64,000 bases of DNA. It comes from Pseudoscleropodium purum. Its lineage: Eukaryota > Streptophyta > Bryopsida > Hypnales > Brachytheciaceae. Under the pieces are notes generated by a model that was not told the origin of the DNA, made no database searches, and saw only the letters and a list, made by a program, of their open reading frames with translations. The position numbers were made by a program, and so were the translations under genes. Location of the stretch: positions 14,508,001 through 14,572,000 of the forward strand of contig OZ017795.1 in NCBI GenBank assembly GCA_963969395.1, given 5' to 3'. Numbering within the stretch: the first letter of the stretch is position 1; each line of letters begins with the position of its first letter. Below are positions 23,836-36,713 of this stretch, in pieces.

Positions 23836-24590
23836 TGACAAAATAATTTTTTGAACCTTGCAAAAAATCGGGTAGCTGCACTTCATAAGGTTACATTTGT
23901 ATGAAATAATGTCCAAAATTGTAGTTAGTCCTTGAATTCATTCTTCAAGTCAAGTTGGCTACATACTTGAAAATTTTCAAATCATTTGGAATTGTACAAC
24001 ATATAAGAAAAAATAGTAAGTAGACAAGAAAAAGTGATTCAAAATACTAAATTGTTAATAATTTATTTATGGAATAAAAAAATGACAATTCCAATTTGTT
24101 GTAATGTTTAAATAAATAATTTATACCTAAATTTTTTAACCTTTTTTTCAAAATATTAAAAACTGAATTAAATATAAGACTTCAAAGTTTGTCTTAGAGT
24201 AGAGATTCAATAATAATCTATAAACTCTAGCAAACTAAAACTCCTCATAACTTTTAACTTATTGATCAAAATGGAATGATTCAAAGCTTCCAAAGTACAT
24301 ATAAATCTAGAAAATCAATTAAAAATTTTAATTTCTTGAAAAAGTGATTTTTAAAGAAGTTTTTTGTTGCCAGGTTGCCCACCATGTACTAAAAATACAT
24401 ATCATACAATAACTTTTTAACCATGTGATCAAAAGTTATGAAAATTTTTGGGCCTTAAAGATACTCCTTGGGCACATCTTGTATTAAAATTTGAAATAAA
24501 AAAATAAAAAATAAAAATCTCCATTTATAGTGAGCTGCCCAAAATTGCTTTGCTATGTTGCCAAAAGAACGCACTACTTTGGGGGCATTT
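23836..24590 (+). repeat. Dispersed repeat family A, copy 1
   Basis: This shares a long, collinear but diverged match with 48010-48710 in the same orientation. Shared blocks in order: aaaatcggg with ttgcacttca, acatttgtatgaaa-aatgtccaaaa, a ttggctacat-cttgaaaatttt block, cctcataacttt, caaaatggaatgat, caaaagttatgaaa, and ggccttaaag-tactcc. No coding capacity is visible, so it is an old transposon copy of unknown class. Confidence 0.75.
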
Positions 24591-24739
24591 AGAAGTTAAC
24601 TATACCATCCATGAAGTTAGCCCTTCCAAGTTTGAGAAGCCCAATTTTTGATGCAATGTGGTATATAGAAGTAAAAAGGGCTTGTAATCCTAATGAAACA
24701 AAACCATTAAATATACCCAATTTTGATAATTATTGCACC

Positions 24740-24935
24740 ATTTGTACTTCATAAGATATATCATTCAAATGCTTCAAAAAGATCATATATTTTATATGTT
24801 TGGTGTCGTAGTTGAGCATGGTAAGGTAAAAAATGTTAAAATAACATATACAAATGAAAGATGTTCATTATTGAACTATTATCTAGTACAAAACTTTAAA
24901 TCCGTTGTCATGTTGAAAGCATTTGCCTTGGAAAA
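24740..24935 (+). repeat. Dispersed repeat family D, copy 1
   Basis: Diverged direct copy of 27600-27750. Shared blocks include atattttatatgtttggtg with attctatatatatggtg, ttgagcat-gtaaggt with ttgaacataataaggt, and caaatgaaaga with caaatgaaata. Non-coding transposon debris. Confidence 0.5.
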
Positions 24936-25252
24936 TCACAAAGATTTGATTTGGAAATGAAGGAGGTTGTAAGATGATAAAAAAAATCAGATTTAAATTT
25001 GTCACTCACAAATTCACCCTACTTCGAATTTGAACGTTAAATCTTCTGAATCACCATCAAACTGCTATCCATTGACCTATCCTATATTGGCTAGCTCTAA
25101 ATGGGTGTAAGGTTTAAAGTGTGTAATAAGATCCTACGGCTTCAAACGGATAAAATATGATGGCCTGACTACAAATTGAACCGTCCGAAAGATTGACTTT
25201 TAAACTTCCGGTGACCAGCTTTAAGAATCAAGCTTCACCGTCAGAACAAGTA

Positions 25253-25332
25253 AGTCTCGACCATATAAGCCATTAACCCCACTTCGTCACCCAGTCTCGA
25301 CCATATGGGCAATTAATTCTACTTCATCACCC
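25253..25332. repeat. 40-bp tandem duplication, two copies
   Basis: Unit agtctcgaccatat-agccattaa-cccacttcgtcaccc, at 25253-25292 and 25293-25332, with a few substitutions. Non-coding. Confidence 0.85.
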
Positions 25333-27349
25333 ATGATACAAAATAAAGCTAGCATTGGTGTAACCCAAACTACTCGCAACAACAAATTTTACAAAGTCAC
25401 AAGCCACACATACACAAGTCTTCAGAACTTCTTCCAATCTTCAACTTCAACCTTTAATTTTTAAGCTGAACTTTAGATGAGTGCCACCATTGTTTTACAG
25501 CTCCAAATGAGATAAGTGATAATTTTTTGGAAAGTTAACACAAACTTCTACTTTTTTTTTAAATTTCAAGTAATTTTAAAACTCTGTCCAACTTTTATAA
25601 CCATTCAAAGTTTTGGCCTTAAAAAAAGAAAGGATAGCAAATCCTCCTTTACTTCCATACACACAACTAATTCATACAAACTCCAAATAGAGTGAATAAT
25701 ATTTTTATGAAAAGATAACACAATTTCTTATACTTGCTTCAAATTTTATTGCAAACCAAAAACTTTTCTGTCTTTTATGGCCAGTTGAAGTCTCTGTTTT
25801 TTAATTTTGAAGGCAATAAACCTCCTTTCACTCAAACAAATACAATTTTTGATTCACAACTTCAAATTAAGAAAGTAAGATCAATTTATAAACTAAACAC
25901 CGTGATACACAATTTCTACAAATTTCATATTAAAATTCTTCAACTTCACAACACAATAGGCCTTCAAATATTCGGATTTTTTTCTAAATTCACAACAAGA
26001 GAAAAGATGAATAGTGTCCATCTTTTTCTTTACCTTATCTCCATTTTAACCACATAAATAAGTAGGGTCAATCCTTAACTTACTTCCAAAGCTACAACAT
26101 CAATAATTGAACACTTATTTATCTCACAACTATCTTTTTATCTTTATCTTTGAAAGAAATTTAATTCAAATTTATCTAGAAGGCAAATTATTTGAATATT
26201 TTTTCAATACAACTTCACAAATACAAAATTATTGTAAAAAATCACTCCAACTATGAAATGAAGAATTAAAAACCCAACATATATATATCTAATAGAGGTA
26301 AAAAACTAGAACTCCTATCAAAATATCATTTCATCTGTACGAATTTGAAAATGCGTTTGACAGTAGTAGCGACATAATTAGCACGATCCGCCTTAGTTAA
26401 AGGATTGACTAACCCTTTCAACTATTGTTGGTGACCACGACTCTTTTCAATAAACGTCATCATGCAATAATATTATTCATTGTTTGAACCTTCAAAACAT
26501 CTTTCAAATGTGACTTTACAGCTACTAGGCTCAACACATTCAACCTGCAACAAAATCACCAATGTCTGAGCGTCAAGTTGAAGATGACCGTGCCATAGTT
26601 TCTTCACGCGAGATTATTTTGGTAGTTGAAATGGCCCAACTTCATCTTCTGATCATCCATGTAGCAATAAAAAAACTCAGTGGCACTTGTCGCTGATTCA
26701 ATAGTTGCGATAAAGAAATTTCAAATTCACATTCCGGTTGAAATTCTTCATCTTGAGACTCAAAAAAACCCCTCTAATTCAACATAGTATAATCTAAATA
26801 AAAAACAAAGAAGAAAAATATTAAATCAGATGAAGTTTTTAAATGAATCTTTCTTTATATAGTTGTTTATAATGGTAGAGAGAAGGCATTACCTTGAAGC
26901 CACCTCAAATGACATCATCTTTTTTATAATGTTACAAACATTCAAACCTATTTAAAAGATGTGACTATACATATTCTACATAGTGTCTGCATTTGTAACA
27001 TGACACTATCTTATAAAGTAAACAAAAGAAGATAAAATGTTGGATAATCATAAAAAAGTCCCCTATTTTGTGCCCTGTGAATTCTACGTCTTATACTTCT
27101 CCAAGATAATTTGGGGCCTTTGATTGCAAATATAAATTCAAAATTTGCAAATTTTATCAAGTGTAAAAAAAATAAAAGTTCTTGCATTTTTTCCTAAGAA
27201 TTAAATTTTTGTATTTTCACCTTGCTTGACCTACTTTGAAGGATGAGTTTAGTATCTTACCAATCTAATGATGTATGTCTTGCTATATTTTAATATATTA
27301 TTTGTATTTTAGGAGTCAAATATGATATTGTATATGCAATTCCTCATAG

Positions 27350-27570
27350 ACCTTTAATCCCTAAAGTCCATTGTCCGCTCAAAAAATAAAATAAGATCTA
27401 AGCTAGCTTTTATGATCTCAATTTCTAGCTTGATTTCTTAAATTTCTTTTAAGATAGAAAAATTCATTAGCTTTATAAGAATATAATTTTTTATTTCAAT
27501 TGGTGTCCAAAGAGCAAAAATTATCTTATTCAAAATGTTCACCCAATTGAGCTAGATCCAATGATACATG
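27350..27570 (+). repeat. Dispersed repeat family E, copy 1
   Basis: Diverged direct copy of 28975-29165. Both begin near a TTAATCCCTAAA/TTAACCCCTAAA motif, then share gtccattgtcc/cccattttccc, and later gatagaaaa-attagcttt, agaatataatttttt and atttcaat. Non-coding. Confidence 0.5.
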
Positions 27571-27599
27571 ACAATTCCAATTTAGATTATTATTGTATG

Positions 27600-27750
27600 T
27601 CCTCCTTGTCCAAGAAGTTGCAAAATAGCTATATATTCTATATATATGGTGCCATAATTGAACATAATAAGGTTTAGATATTAAAATGACCTCCAAATGA
27701 AATATATTATTTGTTGAATTTTCAATCCAATATTGTATATTTTGCCATAT
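27600..27750 (+). repeat. Dispersed repeat family D, copy 2
   Basis: Second member of the pair described at 24740. It ends directly at the left border of the CACTA-type element at 27752, which therefore inserted in or beside it. Confidence 0.5.
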
Positions 27751-27751
27751 T

Positions 27752-28381
27752 CACTAGAAGAAAATGGAGATTTTTTGCAATTAGGGTATAAAATTTGCTT
27801 TATAGTTGCATAGGACGTTTACAACTAGGTGACAATTTAGAGCCCATAGTTGCAGTGGACAAGTTGCATTAGTTGCAGTCTAATCGCAGTTCTTTTTGTC
27901 ATTTGATAGGATGCAAAGAACTTCATTGACATTTGCAACATGTTTGCAACTTGTAGATTTTAAAATATTATCTCAAAGATTTGTAGATTTCAAAATTTCA
28001 AATCTATCTTTTTGTCTAGATTTTTGAATTTCAAATCTATCTTTTTCTAGATTTCAAAATTTCAATTTCATAGATTTCAAATTTTTTAATTATTTTTACA
28101 CATTGTAAAAATCTTCAAATTATAGAAATCTACAAGTTGTAAAAATTTTAAAACTCTGTAAAAAATATTCATTGCATATTGCTACATCAACTTACGAGTT
28201 TTCTATGTCCAATCTAATGGTACTCTTTACAATTGATATGAGACAATTGATATAAGACAAATGGGACTAAATTTTGAAAGCAACTAGGAAACAACTATGG
28301 TCATTTTAGAGTTACATGATAGTTGTATAAGACACTAGTTGCATAGTACTCAGTTATGTTGGACATGTTTTTCTTCTAATG
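27752..28381. mobile_element. CACTA-type non-autonomous element with 3-bp target duplication
   Basis: The left end is CACTAGAAGAAAATGGAGA. The right end, read on the other strand, is CATTAGAAGAAAAACATG. It is flanked on both sides by ATT (27749-27751 and 28382-28384), the 3-bp duplication expected of CACTA transposons. Inside both ends short motifs of the form AGTTGCA or GTTGCATA recur in both orientations, like the subterminal repeats that CACTA transposase binds. There is no transposase frame in 630 bp, so it would need a partner to move. Confidence 0.75.
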
Positions 28382-28974
28382 ATTTTAGTACATACTTTGT
28401 ACTCAGTTGTGTAGAATATAAGACCATATATATTGAAGGTCTCTACTAAACCTATAAGGATTAAAATAGACACACCTAAAATCCACGTTTTCCATTATTC
28501 ACTGACCAGCTAAAAATGGCCTTGATTCAAAACTAACTCCAACTTTTCACTTACAACCAATGAGATATGATGAGTTTTTTGAAGCAAGTGAACCCATAAA
28601 ACTTGAGACATTTGGTTCTTTAAGGATGTCTATTCAAGGTGAATCTAGTATTCAGTATAGTCTACTCTATGTTTTCAACTTTGAGTACTTATAAAATATC
28701 ATTAAAATATCTAAAAATTATGAAACCACATAAGATGCAATGATCTTGAATTTGCTAATAATCTCATCAAAAAAATTTGGTCCTATGACTTTTGAGATAG
28801 TAAAACTAGACAAAGTAATGCTTTTAGATGTTTCTACATTAAAGTATTGTATAAATTTTTTATATTCATGTCACTAATTTTGTTATGAATGATTTTTCAC
28901 CAATTGGCTATATCCAAAAGACATTAGCTATTGTTGTAAAGGAAATTTTTATTTTTTATTTTTTTAAATAGCCA

Positions 28975-29165
28975 AGTTACTACTGTATTTTAACCCCTAA
29001 AATCCCATTTTCCCTTCATGGGACAAAATGGATTTTGGGTAGGCTCCTATTGTCTCAATTTTCATAGTGATTTTTAAAATTATTTTGAAGATAGAAAACA
29101 TATTAGCTTTCTAGGAATACAATTTTTATTTCAATCAATACCCCACAGCAAAAAAATTTCCACAC
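28975..29165 (+). repeat. Dispersed repeat family E, copy 2
   Basis: Second member of the pair described at 27350, beginning at the TTAACCCCTAAA motif near 28989. Confidence 0.5.
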
Positions 29166-31856
29166 TAAGCCTAGAACGGGGTTGTCACACATTACTAAAA
29201 AAATTATGAAAATGTTGATATGAAATTTTGAAGATTTTGTTTCTTATAGAAAATACTCTTATCTATATAAAAAGATTTGATTCATTATATTTGGACTAGT
29301 AATGTGAAAGGTATGGACAATCTTATTTTTGGACAATCAAAGCATCTCTTTGAAAAAATAACTAATAGGACTCATTTATGAATGCTATTTCTTACAATTT
29401 AAATAAAAATTATTTGACAAGTTTTAGTTTGCATGCTAGAACAATCCCACCATTGGAATTATTGTATTTCAATCTCGTTTTAGAGCTATTAATGAGTGAG
29501 TTTCTTGTTTAATTTTGGACCTACTTCTCCTCAACATTTTCATAAAGAATGAAAATCAAATATATATTTTTTGAAATTTTTTCCTAGACTTTCAATTCAA
29601 TTTTTCAACAAAAAAAATTTAAACTAACTTGCGTAGTGTAAAAAACTTAAACTAAGAAGATTCAAAGCCTTAAAATTTAGGCAAGCAAGGTGCAACCCCT
29701 CAAAGTTTTCTTTACTTCAAATGCAAATATCTTATAATCTATGTAAGCAAAGATTATGAAATTTCTTACATACATTTTTATACCAATCTATTGCAAAAAA
29801 AACTACATTTAGATATATGAAGAAAAATAAATTATAAAGTTTTTGCAATTTGCAATAGATATGGCAATTTTGAGTGGAATTTGATTAAAAAGAAGGCTTT
29901 AGGACTTTAGGGGTTTCAACATTATTTTTAATGTAGGTTTTCTTGAAATGGGTCTTATTAAGACCAACAACTAAGTTTTATCTAGATATCATGTAATTTT
30001 GATATAGATAACACCAAATATTGAAAGAAACTAGTGACTAGTTCAAAATTAGCAAGTGAAAGTAGGGAAAAAATTGGGTGCATTTTGAAATCAAAGGATG
30101 CAAAACTAGAAATCAAAATTGGCACATATTTTACTTGCATCCTTTCAACACTTGGTAAATTTCAACCACCATAGGATAATATGAACTAGCTAATATCCGA
30201 GCAAAGCGAGGATCATATCCAGGGGTCAATCTTATAGGACAAAGTATCAAAGTAGAGGATTAAATGATGTAGGTGGTTTTAAGAATTTTTAGTAATAGGA
30301 TAATTAAAATCCATATTGAAAATGCTTGAGCAATTCTATAAATTTTACTTGTGACTTTTGTAATGCATTCAATTCATATTCAATGTGACAATTTATTCAA
30401 TCTCTTGCAAAATTCTTGCTTAGTATCTGAATTTGAACCTTTATTTCCTAGAAAATCTAACCTAGAATCTCAAATTAGGTCACATTTTGGTTGGCAAAAA
30501 TTTGAGTGAATATTATGGTGACTTTTTTTTTCAAATTTTTTAGTTGGACCTATACATACAATATTTTTCATTGATATTGGTGATATGAATATAGCCTCAA
30601 CTAAATTATAATTTTCAAATTATAATAAGTTCAATGGTTGATTTCAAATAATAAATCCTTTGTTCTTCAAGGGTAAGCTAGATAAATTTAGTTGTGCACT
30701 GTGTCCCAATGTCCATAAGCATTTATTCTATAAGCATATTATTTACGTACCAATCTTAAGTGGCACTATATTAGGGCAACAAACCATCCATTTGAAAATG
30801 GTGAAAACCTTGATTCTAAAACCCTTAGGATTTTATGCAACTTAAACTTTTCATTACTATCGTCAACTCCATCTTCAACGAGTTGGGAGGATCCTTGGCC
30901 TTCTTATCATGAAGGGCTATGCTAGAGATGTAACATTATTTAGTATTTGAGGACAAATTTGTATTTTATTACATTACAAGAATCTAGCAATTAAATAGCT
31001 GGTGCCGATTTCAATTTGCGAGAAATAGACCAGTGAAAAATTGATATTAGGGGTAGTCATACCTTCTTCTCCTTTGAAGGTGAAGAAATGAGCTTGAAGA
31101 AAATCTGTTAGAGAATTTTTCACTCCTTTGTAGTTCACTTTCACCTTGTTTCATTCCAAGTTCTATTTGAGTTTTGTGCTGCCTACACCGCCTACATTCC
31201 ATGCCACCTACATATCCATTGTGGCATTTACATCAGTGATTTTAATTCTCCAATTTTCATTCTTCTTGTTGCTCACGTACACAAGGGGTGGTACACCTTC
31301 ATGCAGAACGGCTCACCATCAAGGATAGTCACAGTTTCTTCAACCTGAATTCACTTCTTTGAGAATTAAGACACGGAGCTCTGTGATTGCCATTCAAGAT
31401 GTTGTAGACTTCCCATTCTTCGAGATTGAAGTTTGCCGTTTCTTCTCCTCAGTAGGTGAAGAAATGGCACTTCACTGAGGATCACTGGTAAAAAACAAAA
31501 GCAGTCCATGATTCTTGTAGTCCATTTTCGTAGAAGGAGGAAGTCCGCTGGAGTAGCGTAGCTCCCCAAAATTTCCCGAACACTGGATATCACCGAGTAT
31601 CCCACGAGCTTCGCACGAGCATCGCATGAGCATCGCATGCCGTGAGCATTGAAGAAATATCTGTCAACTACGTTCCTTCTCCCAAACGATGCCAAATGAT
31701 ACCACATGGCAGTGAAAACACTGACTGATGATTCAGGCCCAACCGCCCAACCAGAGCGGCCAAGCAAGGTTCCCGTGATGGAAGACGCACGTAAGCACGT
31801 TGTTCTCTGATACGCAACATTCTTATCCGATGAATCGAACTGCAAGCAAGGAATCC

Positions 31857-31862
31857 CACGTG
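31857..31862 (+). promoter_or_regulatory. G-box (CACGTG)
   Basis: Perfect CACGTG core in ccCACGTGag, the binding site of plant bZIP and bHLH factors in ABA, light and stress responses. It sits about 145 bp before the TATA-like site at 32006, a normal promoter spacing. Confidence 0.4.
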
Positions 31863-32005
31863 AGCATCTTGCTTAAAATAACTTAGCAAAGGCAAGTGAA
31901 GGGATTTGGAAGGTCCCCCGCCCCCCGGCCTTGTGGATTGTGGAAAGCAAGGCGCAGGCACGACACGCTATCTCATCAGACCCCATCTCGTTCCAAGTTC
32001 CAACT

Positions 32006-32014
32006 TATAAATAG
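32006..32014 (+). promoter_or_regulatory. TATA box
   Basis: TATAAATAG matches the plant TATA consensus on the plus strand; the opposite strand CTATTTATAAG is also TATA-like. No clear coding sequence with an ATG follows on the plus strand before the repeat at 32400. Confidence 0.4.
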
Positions 32015-32399
32015 ATGAGATGAGATTCCTCGGGGCCCATTCCGAATCTGCACACCGTTCGGAAGGATTCTGGGACTCGTGGGAGACTGGACGGGGAGCG
32101 CATCCAGTTGGAAGCTGCTCAACTGGACAACACGAACTCAGACACCTTCTGAAAGCCATTGTTGGAGGAATTGGGGAGAGAGACAGACGTACCGAGTGAG
32201 GGGAGGAGCCCAATTTGCAGTGGTTTCGGGCGATCCATCGCAAGTAAACGGCGATCTCAAATACGCCTTCGCGGCAAGAGTCTAGGGAATTTGGAGGGGT
32301 TTTCAAGTGAGGTACTGTAGTCTGCTCTTAATCCCTAAATGCCAGAGGCACCGCCAAATCCTTGTGTCAATAATGCTTTGAAGTTACATAAATCCTAAC

Positions 32400-32990
32400 C
32401 GATTTTCTATTTTCGGTAGTTGATATTTTTGAAAAATTCTCTATGAAGTCTGATTTTAGCATGAAAAAACTGATTTTGAAAATGATTGATTGTGATTTTT
32501 CTATTCAAGATTTTGTACAAGGGTGTCAATTGCAATCTTGATTTTCTGTAGTGTTGACTGAGCTCTTGGAAATGAGCCTCAAATACACTAGATCTTGGAG
32601 AAAAACCCACATTAGAAATTCATTTTTAAAAATTATAGAAAAGATTTGGAAAAGTTGTAAATTGATGAGGATCATGCATGTTATGTCCTTCAACTTCATA
32701 TTATTTTTGGAAACCAACTTTTTAGATTAGACATGTGAAAAGAGGATTGAAAGACTTCAAATCACTTTCATAGTTTTAACACCCTCAGGATCAAACATTA
32801 TAATCTTTCTATCCATTAGTGATATTATTGTGTGTATTTTTTCCTACGTGATCTCTAACATATCTAATTCGAATTTTTACAGTAACAATTCAAGAAAAAT
32901 TGATGCAACTTATCAAAATGTTGGCTTTTTGATCAATTTACAACAAATTCCTAGAAGCTCAAAAAAGGCCTTGGGCATTTAGAGATTAGT
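32400..32990 (+). repeat. Dispersed repeat family B, copy 1 (inverted partner at 42055)
   Basis: The reverse complement of this segment aligns in order with 42055-42640. Shared blocks, as read here: gatttttctattca, attgcaatcttga-tt-ctgtagtg, gagctc-aagaa, agatcttg, agaggattgaaagacttca, acaccctcatgg-like, cattataatctttc and caaaatgttg, ending ggcatttagagatta. Divergence is moderate and there is no coding sequence. Confidence 0.75.
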
Positions 32991-35900
32991 AAAGCAACTT
33001 TGTAAGAGCTGATTGTCTTCTAGGAGAAGCTAAATTCCTTGAAACAACTTTCAGTAAATTTTTGTAGGAAAGAAAATGGAATTGGCATCTACATTCAAGT
33101 TGTTTCATAGATTTTGGACTTTCATACATAGAATTAGTTACAAATTTTTTATGTTGAAATGTAATGGTCACTTAAAGCAACCACTTTCTAAAATGTACAT
33201 TGTTGGTACATTGAAGAAAGTAAAATGTACCTTAACTTGTGTTGGAGGGTGCTTTTAGAGTAGACTACCTTGCATTTCTCCAAATCCATCCAAATAAGGG
33301 CTAGGATTGTGCCAAATTTTTCTTACAAGCAATAAACTATGAAATACAAATAGAAAAAAATAGTTAAAAAATAGTATAAATTGATATTTTATCTTGTAGA
33401 TGAGTGTTACATGAGTGACATGTCTAGGGACAAAAAATTTACCCTAATGAAGACTGCAATATTTTATCCTAAACTACTTGAGGAATCCACACCTCAAACA
33501 ATAAACAAACAAAACAACAACAACAATTGGGATCTTTTTGGTTGTGGACTTTTTTTTTTCCAAACCCACAAATCTAAGCACAAAATTCTAGAAAATTAGC
33601 ACATCACAATGGTAGTAGAAGAAAGCGAAAGTGAATGCCATTGGTTGGAAAATTTTGAGAGTGTGTATAAATATACTACTCCAAAAAATTAAGTTTTAAA
33701 GTTGAAGTCTCAGTTGAAGTCTTAGGAATACTTATTAGTGATACTAAACTACCCTTAATTGGACATCCTTGAAGTAAAAAATATTTCAACTCTCATTGGT
33801 TGTTTCAAATAACTCTTCAATTTCCATTGGTTTCTTTTAGAAATTAGTGTTGAATTTGAGCAAAGGTTTTGTCAGATTTGAATGTGTGAGTGGCTTTGAA
33901 GAATTATATTCTAGATGGTGACAAATGGTTGGTATTGCAAAAGGATGAAGATACTTTATGTAACTTATTGTGCTTAGAGTATTGCTACCACATCAATAAA
34001 GAAAGGAACGGTGGTTTTCATAGAGTGATGTCGCTTCTTCTGGAAATGCTATAGTGCAATCTACACGACACCCCTCTGCAACACCTTGTCCAACACCTTA
34101 TCTTGTGTGGACATAAGTGAAATTGAAAATGGCATGGATGAAGCCTTGTAGCATTGCCCAAGGAAACTAGAAAGTCTTTTGGATTGATGCAGTGGAGCCC
34201 AAAAGTCTTGCCTTCCTGCAATACCTTCTATAGTGGCAATGTTCTTACAGCTCAAGAAAATTGGAACCAAAGATTGAATAAGCGGACTCTAAAAGTCAAA
34301 ATGCAGTCGGTACCAATCCTCTCTAAACAAGTCTTTCTTTGGAAAATATTCACACAACACACATGAGTAACAATGATCCTTTGAGCATTGTAAATAGTGA
34401 GTCTATTGGAGATAGTTTTATAGAAGCAAGTGAAAACTATTCACCCAAAACAAATTATCATTTATAATTGGAATTTGACACAATATTGTATACCAATGAA
34501 GTAGGGCTTCTTTTGCATCTTGGGAAAGGGGAACTTGATATAATCTTGTTTACTGATGAGGTAGGGCTCCATTTGCATCCTTGAAAAGAAAAATTCTATA
34601 GTGAATAAAATTGTCTTGTATAACTCTTTAGCCAACCTAAATCCTTGAATTAACTAATAAGTCCCTCCTTGACAACATCTAAAAAGTATAACACCTTCCA
34701 ACATAGAAAGGACCATTGCTTGGTTATACAATGTTATGGATCCTGTAGTAAATTAATTAAAATAGAAGGACAGTCCCATACCCATTGATTTCAAGCCTCA
34801 TTGTCCATTACTTCGTTTTCTACCATTCTACAATTAAATATGAATAAAAAAAATTATATTTATTTTTCAAAGATAAAGTCACATGTCTACTACAAGTCAT
34901 AAGAGTTTCAAAATTGGGGGGGGGGGGATTTGAAAATTTTATAAATTTCTCTAGAAAAAAATGAAGAAAATTTATATCAAATACAAAATATACTCAAAAA
35001 ATATGAAATTTTCACTAAATATATATATTATGGTGTATGATATCATAGTATAAACCAAAGTTAGAATAACACTTTAAAATTAGAAAACCAACATACTATG
35101 ATTATATATCCAAAGTTTATATTGCTATAAAATATTGAAATTTATTAATTAAAATTTTTTTGGAAAAGAAACTACACTTGATAAGGCTCATTTCATTAGT
35201 TATTTTTAAATTTCAAAAATTTCATTTTTATGACTAATATTCACATCAAGAGTACATAGCAAAAAATGGCAAAAATACACTACAAGGCTAATCTGTGGAT
35301 TAAGTATCTTCTTCTTTAGAGAAGTCAATAATAATATATTGAGGGAATTTGCAAAACTATCAAGTAGAAATTTACTCAAGCAAGCTCAAAAGAAATTGGA
35401 TGAAAAAATGATGTTTTTTGCCATCATATAAGCTTAGGTGAAGTCATCCAAATGGACAATTAAGGTAGTTTGCTCTAGAAGCAACCATTTAAAGGACAAT
35501 CTACCTTTTTTTTATAGAGTTGAATTTATCGAAAGATTTTAATCTTAGTTTTTGGACAAAGAAAAATAGATGTGGAAGGTACTACATGTGATTTCATAAT
35601 TTTCAAAGCATTTTTGAATTGCTTAATATGAGTTTTCAAAGATTTTTGTTAAAGACACCATTACTTAACATTAGATCTAGAAAAATGCATACATAGACAA
35701 TTTGTAAAGAAAGATGGAAAAAACAAAAAAAAGCATGGGGACTTGCAATAAATAACAAGCAAGGGTCTTAAATGTGACCATGCTTGTGTAAAATCAATTT
35801 TTCAAATTCTACATTATCTATAACAATGTAATTGGCCTACCTACTTTGAATTAAAACACATGAATGCCCAACTCTCAACACATTTGAAAATGGACCCAAT

Positions 35901-36441
35901 GACATGTTTTATTCTGTCCATAGTTCAACCCTAAACCAATATCCAATATTCTTCAGTGTGCTTTCACTCTATCCTTGGTTCGTTCAATGGCTACCTTATA
36001 TTGATTTCACACCCACCTCATGTTCATTTTTGAGCTAATTATCAAGTCTCTCTAAAGGCAACGGTCACTTTTAAAGTAGACTACTTTAGAATCCGCAACA
36101 ACATTACATGGTTAATTGATTTGACTACAAGAATGCCTCTAGGGCAATTGATATTGTAGAAATATATCCAAAAAAGGTTGTCAATTTTGTATTCTTGTGA
36201 AATATGTGTAGAATGCAAACTACACATATATTTGTATGAATTCATATGAATAGGTATATAATATATGTATATTTTTGTATTTTGAATTTTGTATCTATAT
36301 CCATATAATTATTTGTAATCATATTCATACCCGTATTCTATATCCATATTTGGATGGCCAAGATCATCTATTTAATGGACATCCACAACTTTGTTCTTTT
36401 TAGTAGATCAACAACATTTGGAGTGTGGAGTGAATTTAGAT
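32991..36441. other. AT-rich gene-free stretch
   Basis: No coding sequence is supported. It contains a 60-bp tandem duplication at 34471 and a run of 12 G at 34916-34927. Short frames near 34018-34366 on both strands are mutual shadows without motifs. Confidence 0.6.
34471..34590. repeat. 60-bp tandem duplication, two copies
   Basis: Copies at 34471-34530 and 34531-34590 share gaa-ttga-a-aat-ttgt-tac, then gtagggct-c-tttgcatc-ttg, with about 15 substitutions, so the duplication is old. Confidence 0.8.
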
Positions 36442-36713
36442 CATTAGAAAAGATTTGAGGCCTGTAAAGGGCCGTTTTGGGCTTGATCTTGTCATTGTTC
36501 CTCCCGCAATGAAGGGTACATCGGTTGTTAGAAAAAAATAAATTTTAATTAGTTCTTGAAATGCAAAAAAAGTTGAAAAATAAAATAATTTTTTTTTGGA
36601 AAGTGACATGGCGCTTGTTGGACTACACTACTGGTAGCATTCTTAGCATGTTCATAGCGTTTTCAGGCCATGATAACTTACAGTCTCTTGTTGGCCTCAA
36701 AAATCCTCTAATG
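36442..36713. mobile_element. 272-bp MITE-like TIR element, family C
   Basis: The left end CATTAGAAAAGATTTGAGGCC and the right end GGCCTCAAAAATCCTCTAATG are inverted repeats of about 21 bases. The left subterminal part (agggccgttttgggcttg) and right subterminal part (aggccatgataactta) match those of the element at 312-1589 (gggcctgtttcgggctgg; aggctatgataattt). The middle is AT-rich without coding capacity. No target duplication is clear. Confidence 0.65.

Larger units (their letters stand above)
22441..31340. other. AT-rich repeat desert
   Basis: No gene is supported over almost 9 kb. It is made of decayed dispersed repeats that recur within the window, one CACTA-type element and simple AT-rich DNA. 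Short frames such as 24733-24960 and 25734-26057 (plus) are lysine-, phenylalanine- and isoleucine-rich, as expected by chance in such DNA. Confidence 0.65.
31341..32310. other. GC-richer island with promoter-like signals, no recognised protein
   Basis: This kilobase differs sharply from its AT-rich surroundings. It has a 159-codon frame at 31366-31845 (minus), a 112-codon frame at 31968-32306 (minus) and a frame ending at 32285 (plus). None shows a known domain, so I do not call a gene. A perfect G-box CACGTG lies at 31857-31862 and a TATA box at 32006. It may be the promoter and first exon of a gene whose rest was broken by the repeat that begins at about 32400. Confidence 0.4.

Noticed and set aside
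31366..31845. 159-codon minus-strand gene
   Set aside because: No domain or conserved motif, Arg/Ser/Leu-rich composition, and possible splice partners are not convincing; kept only as an unassigned island.
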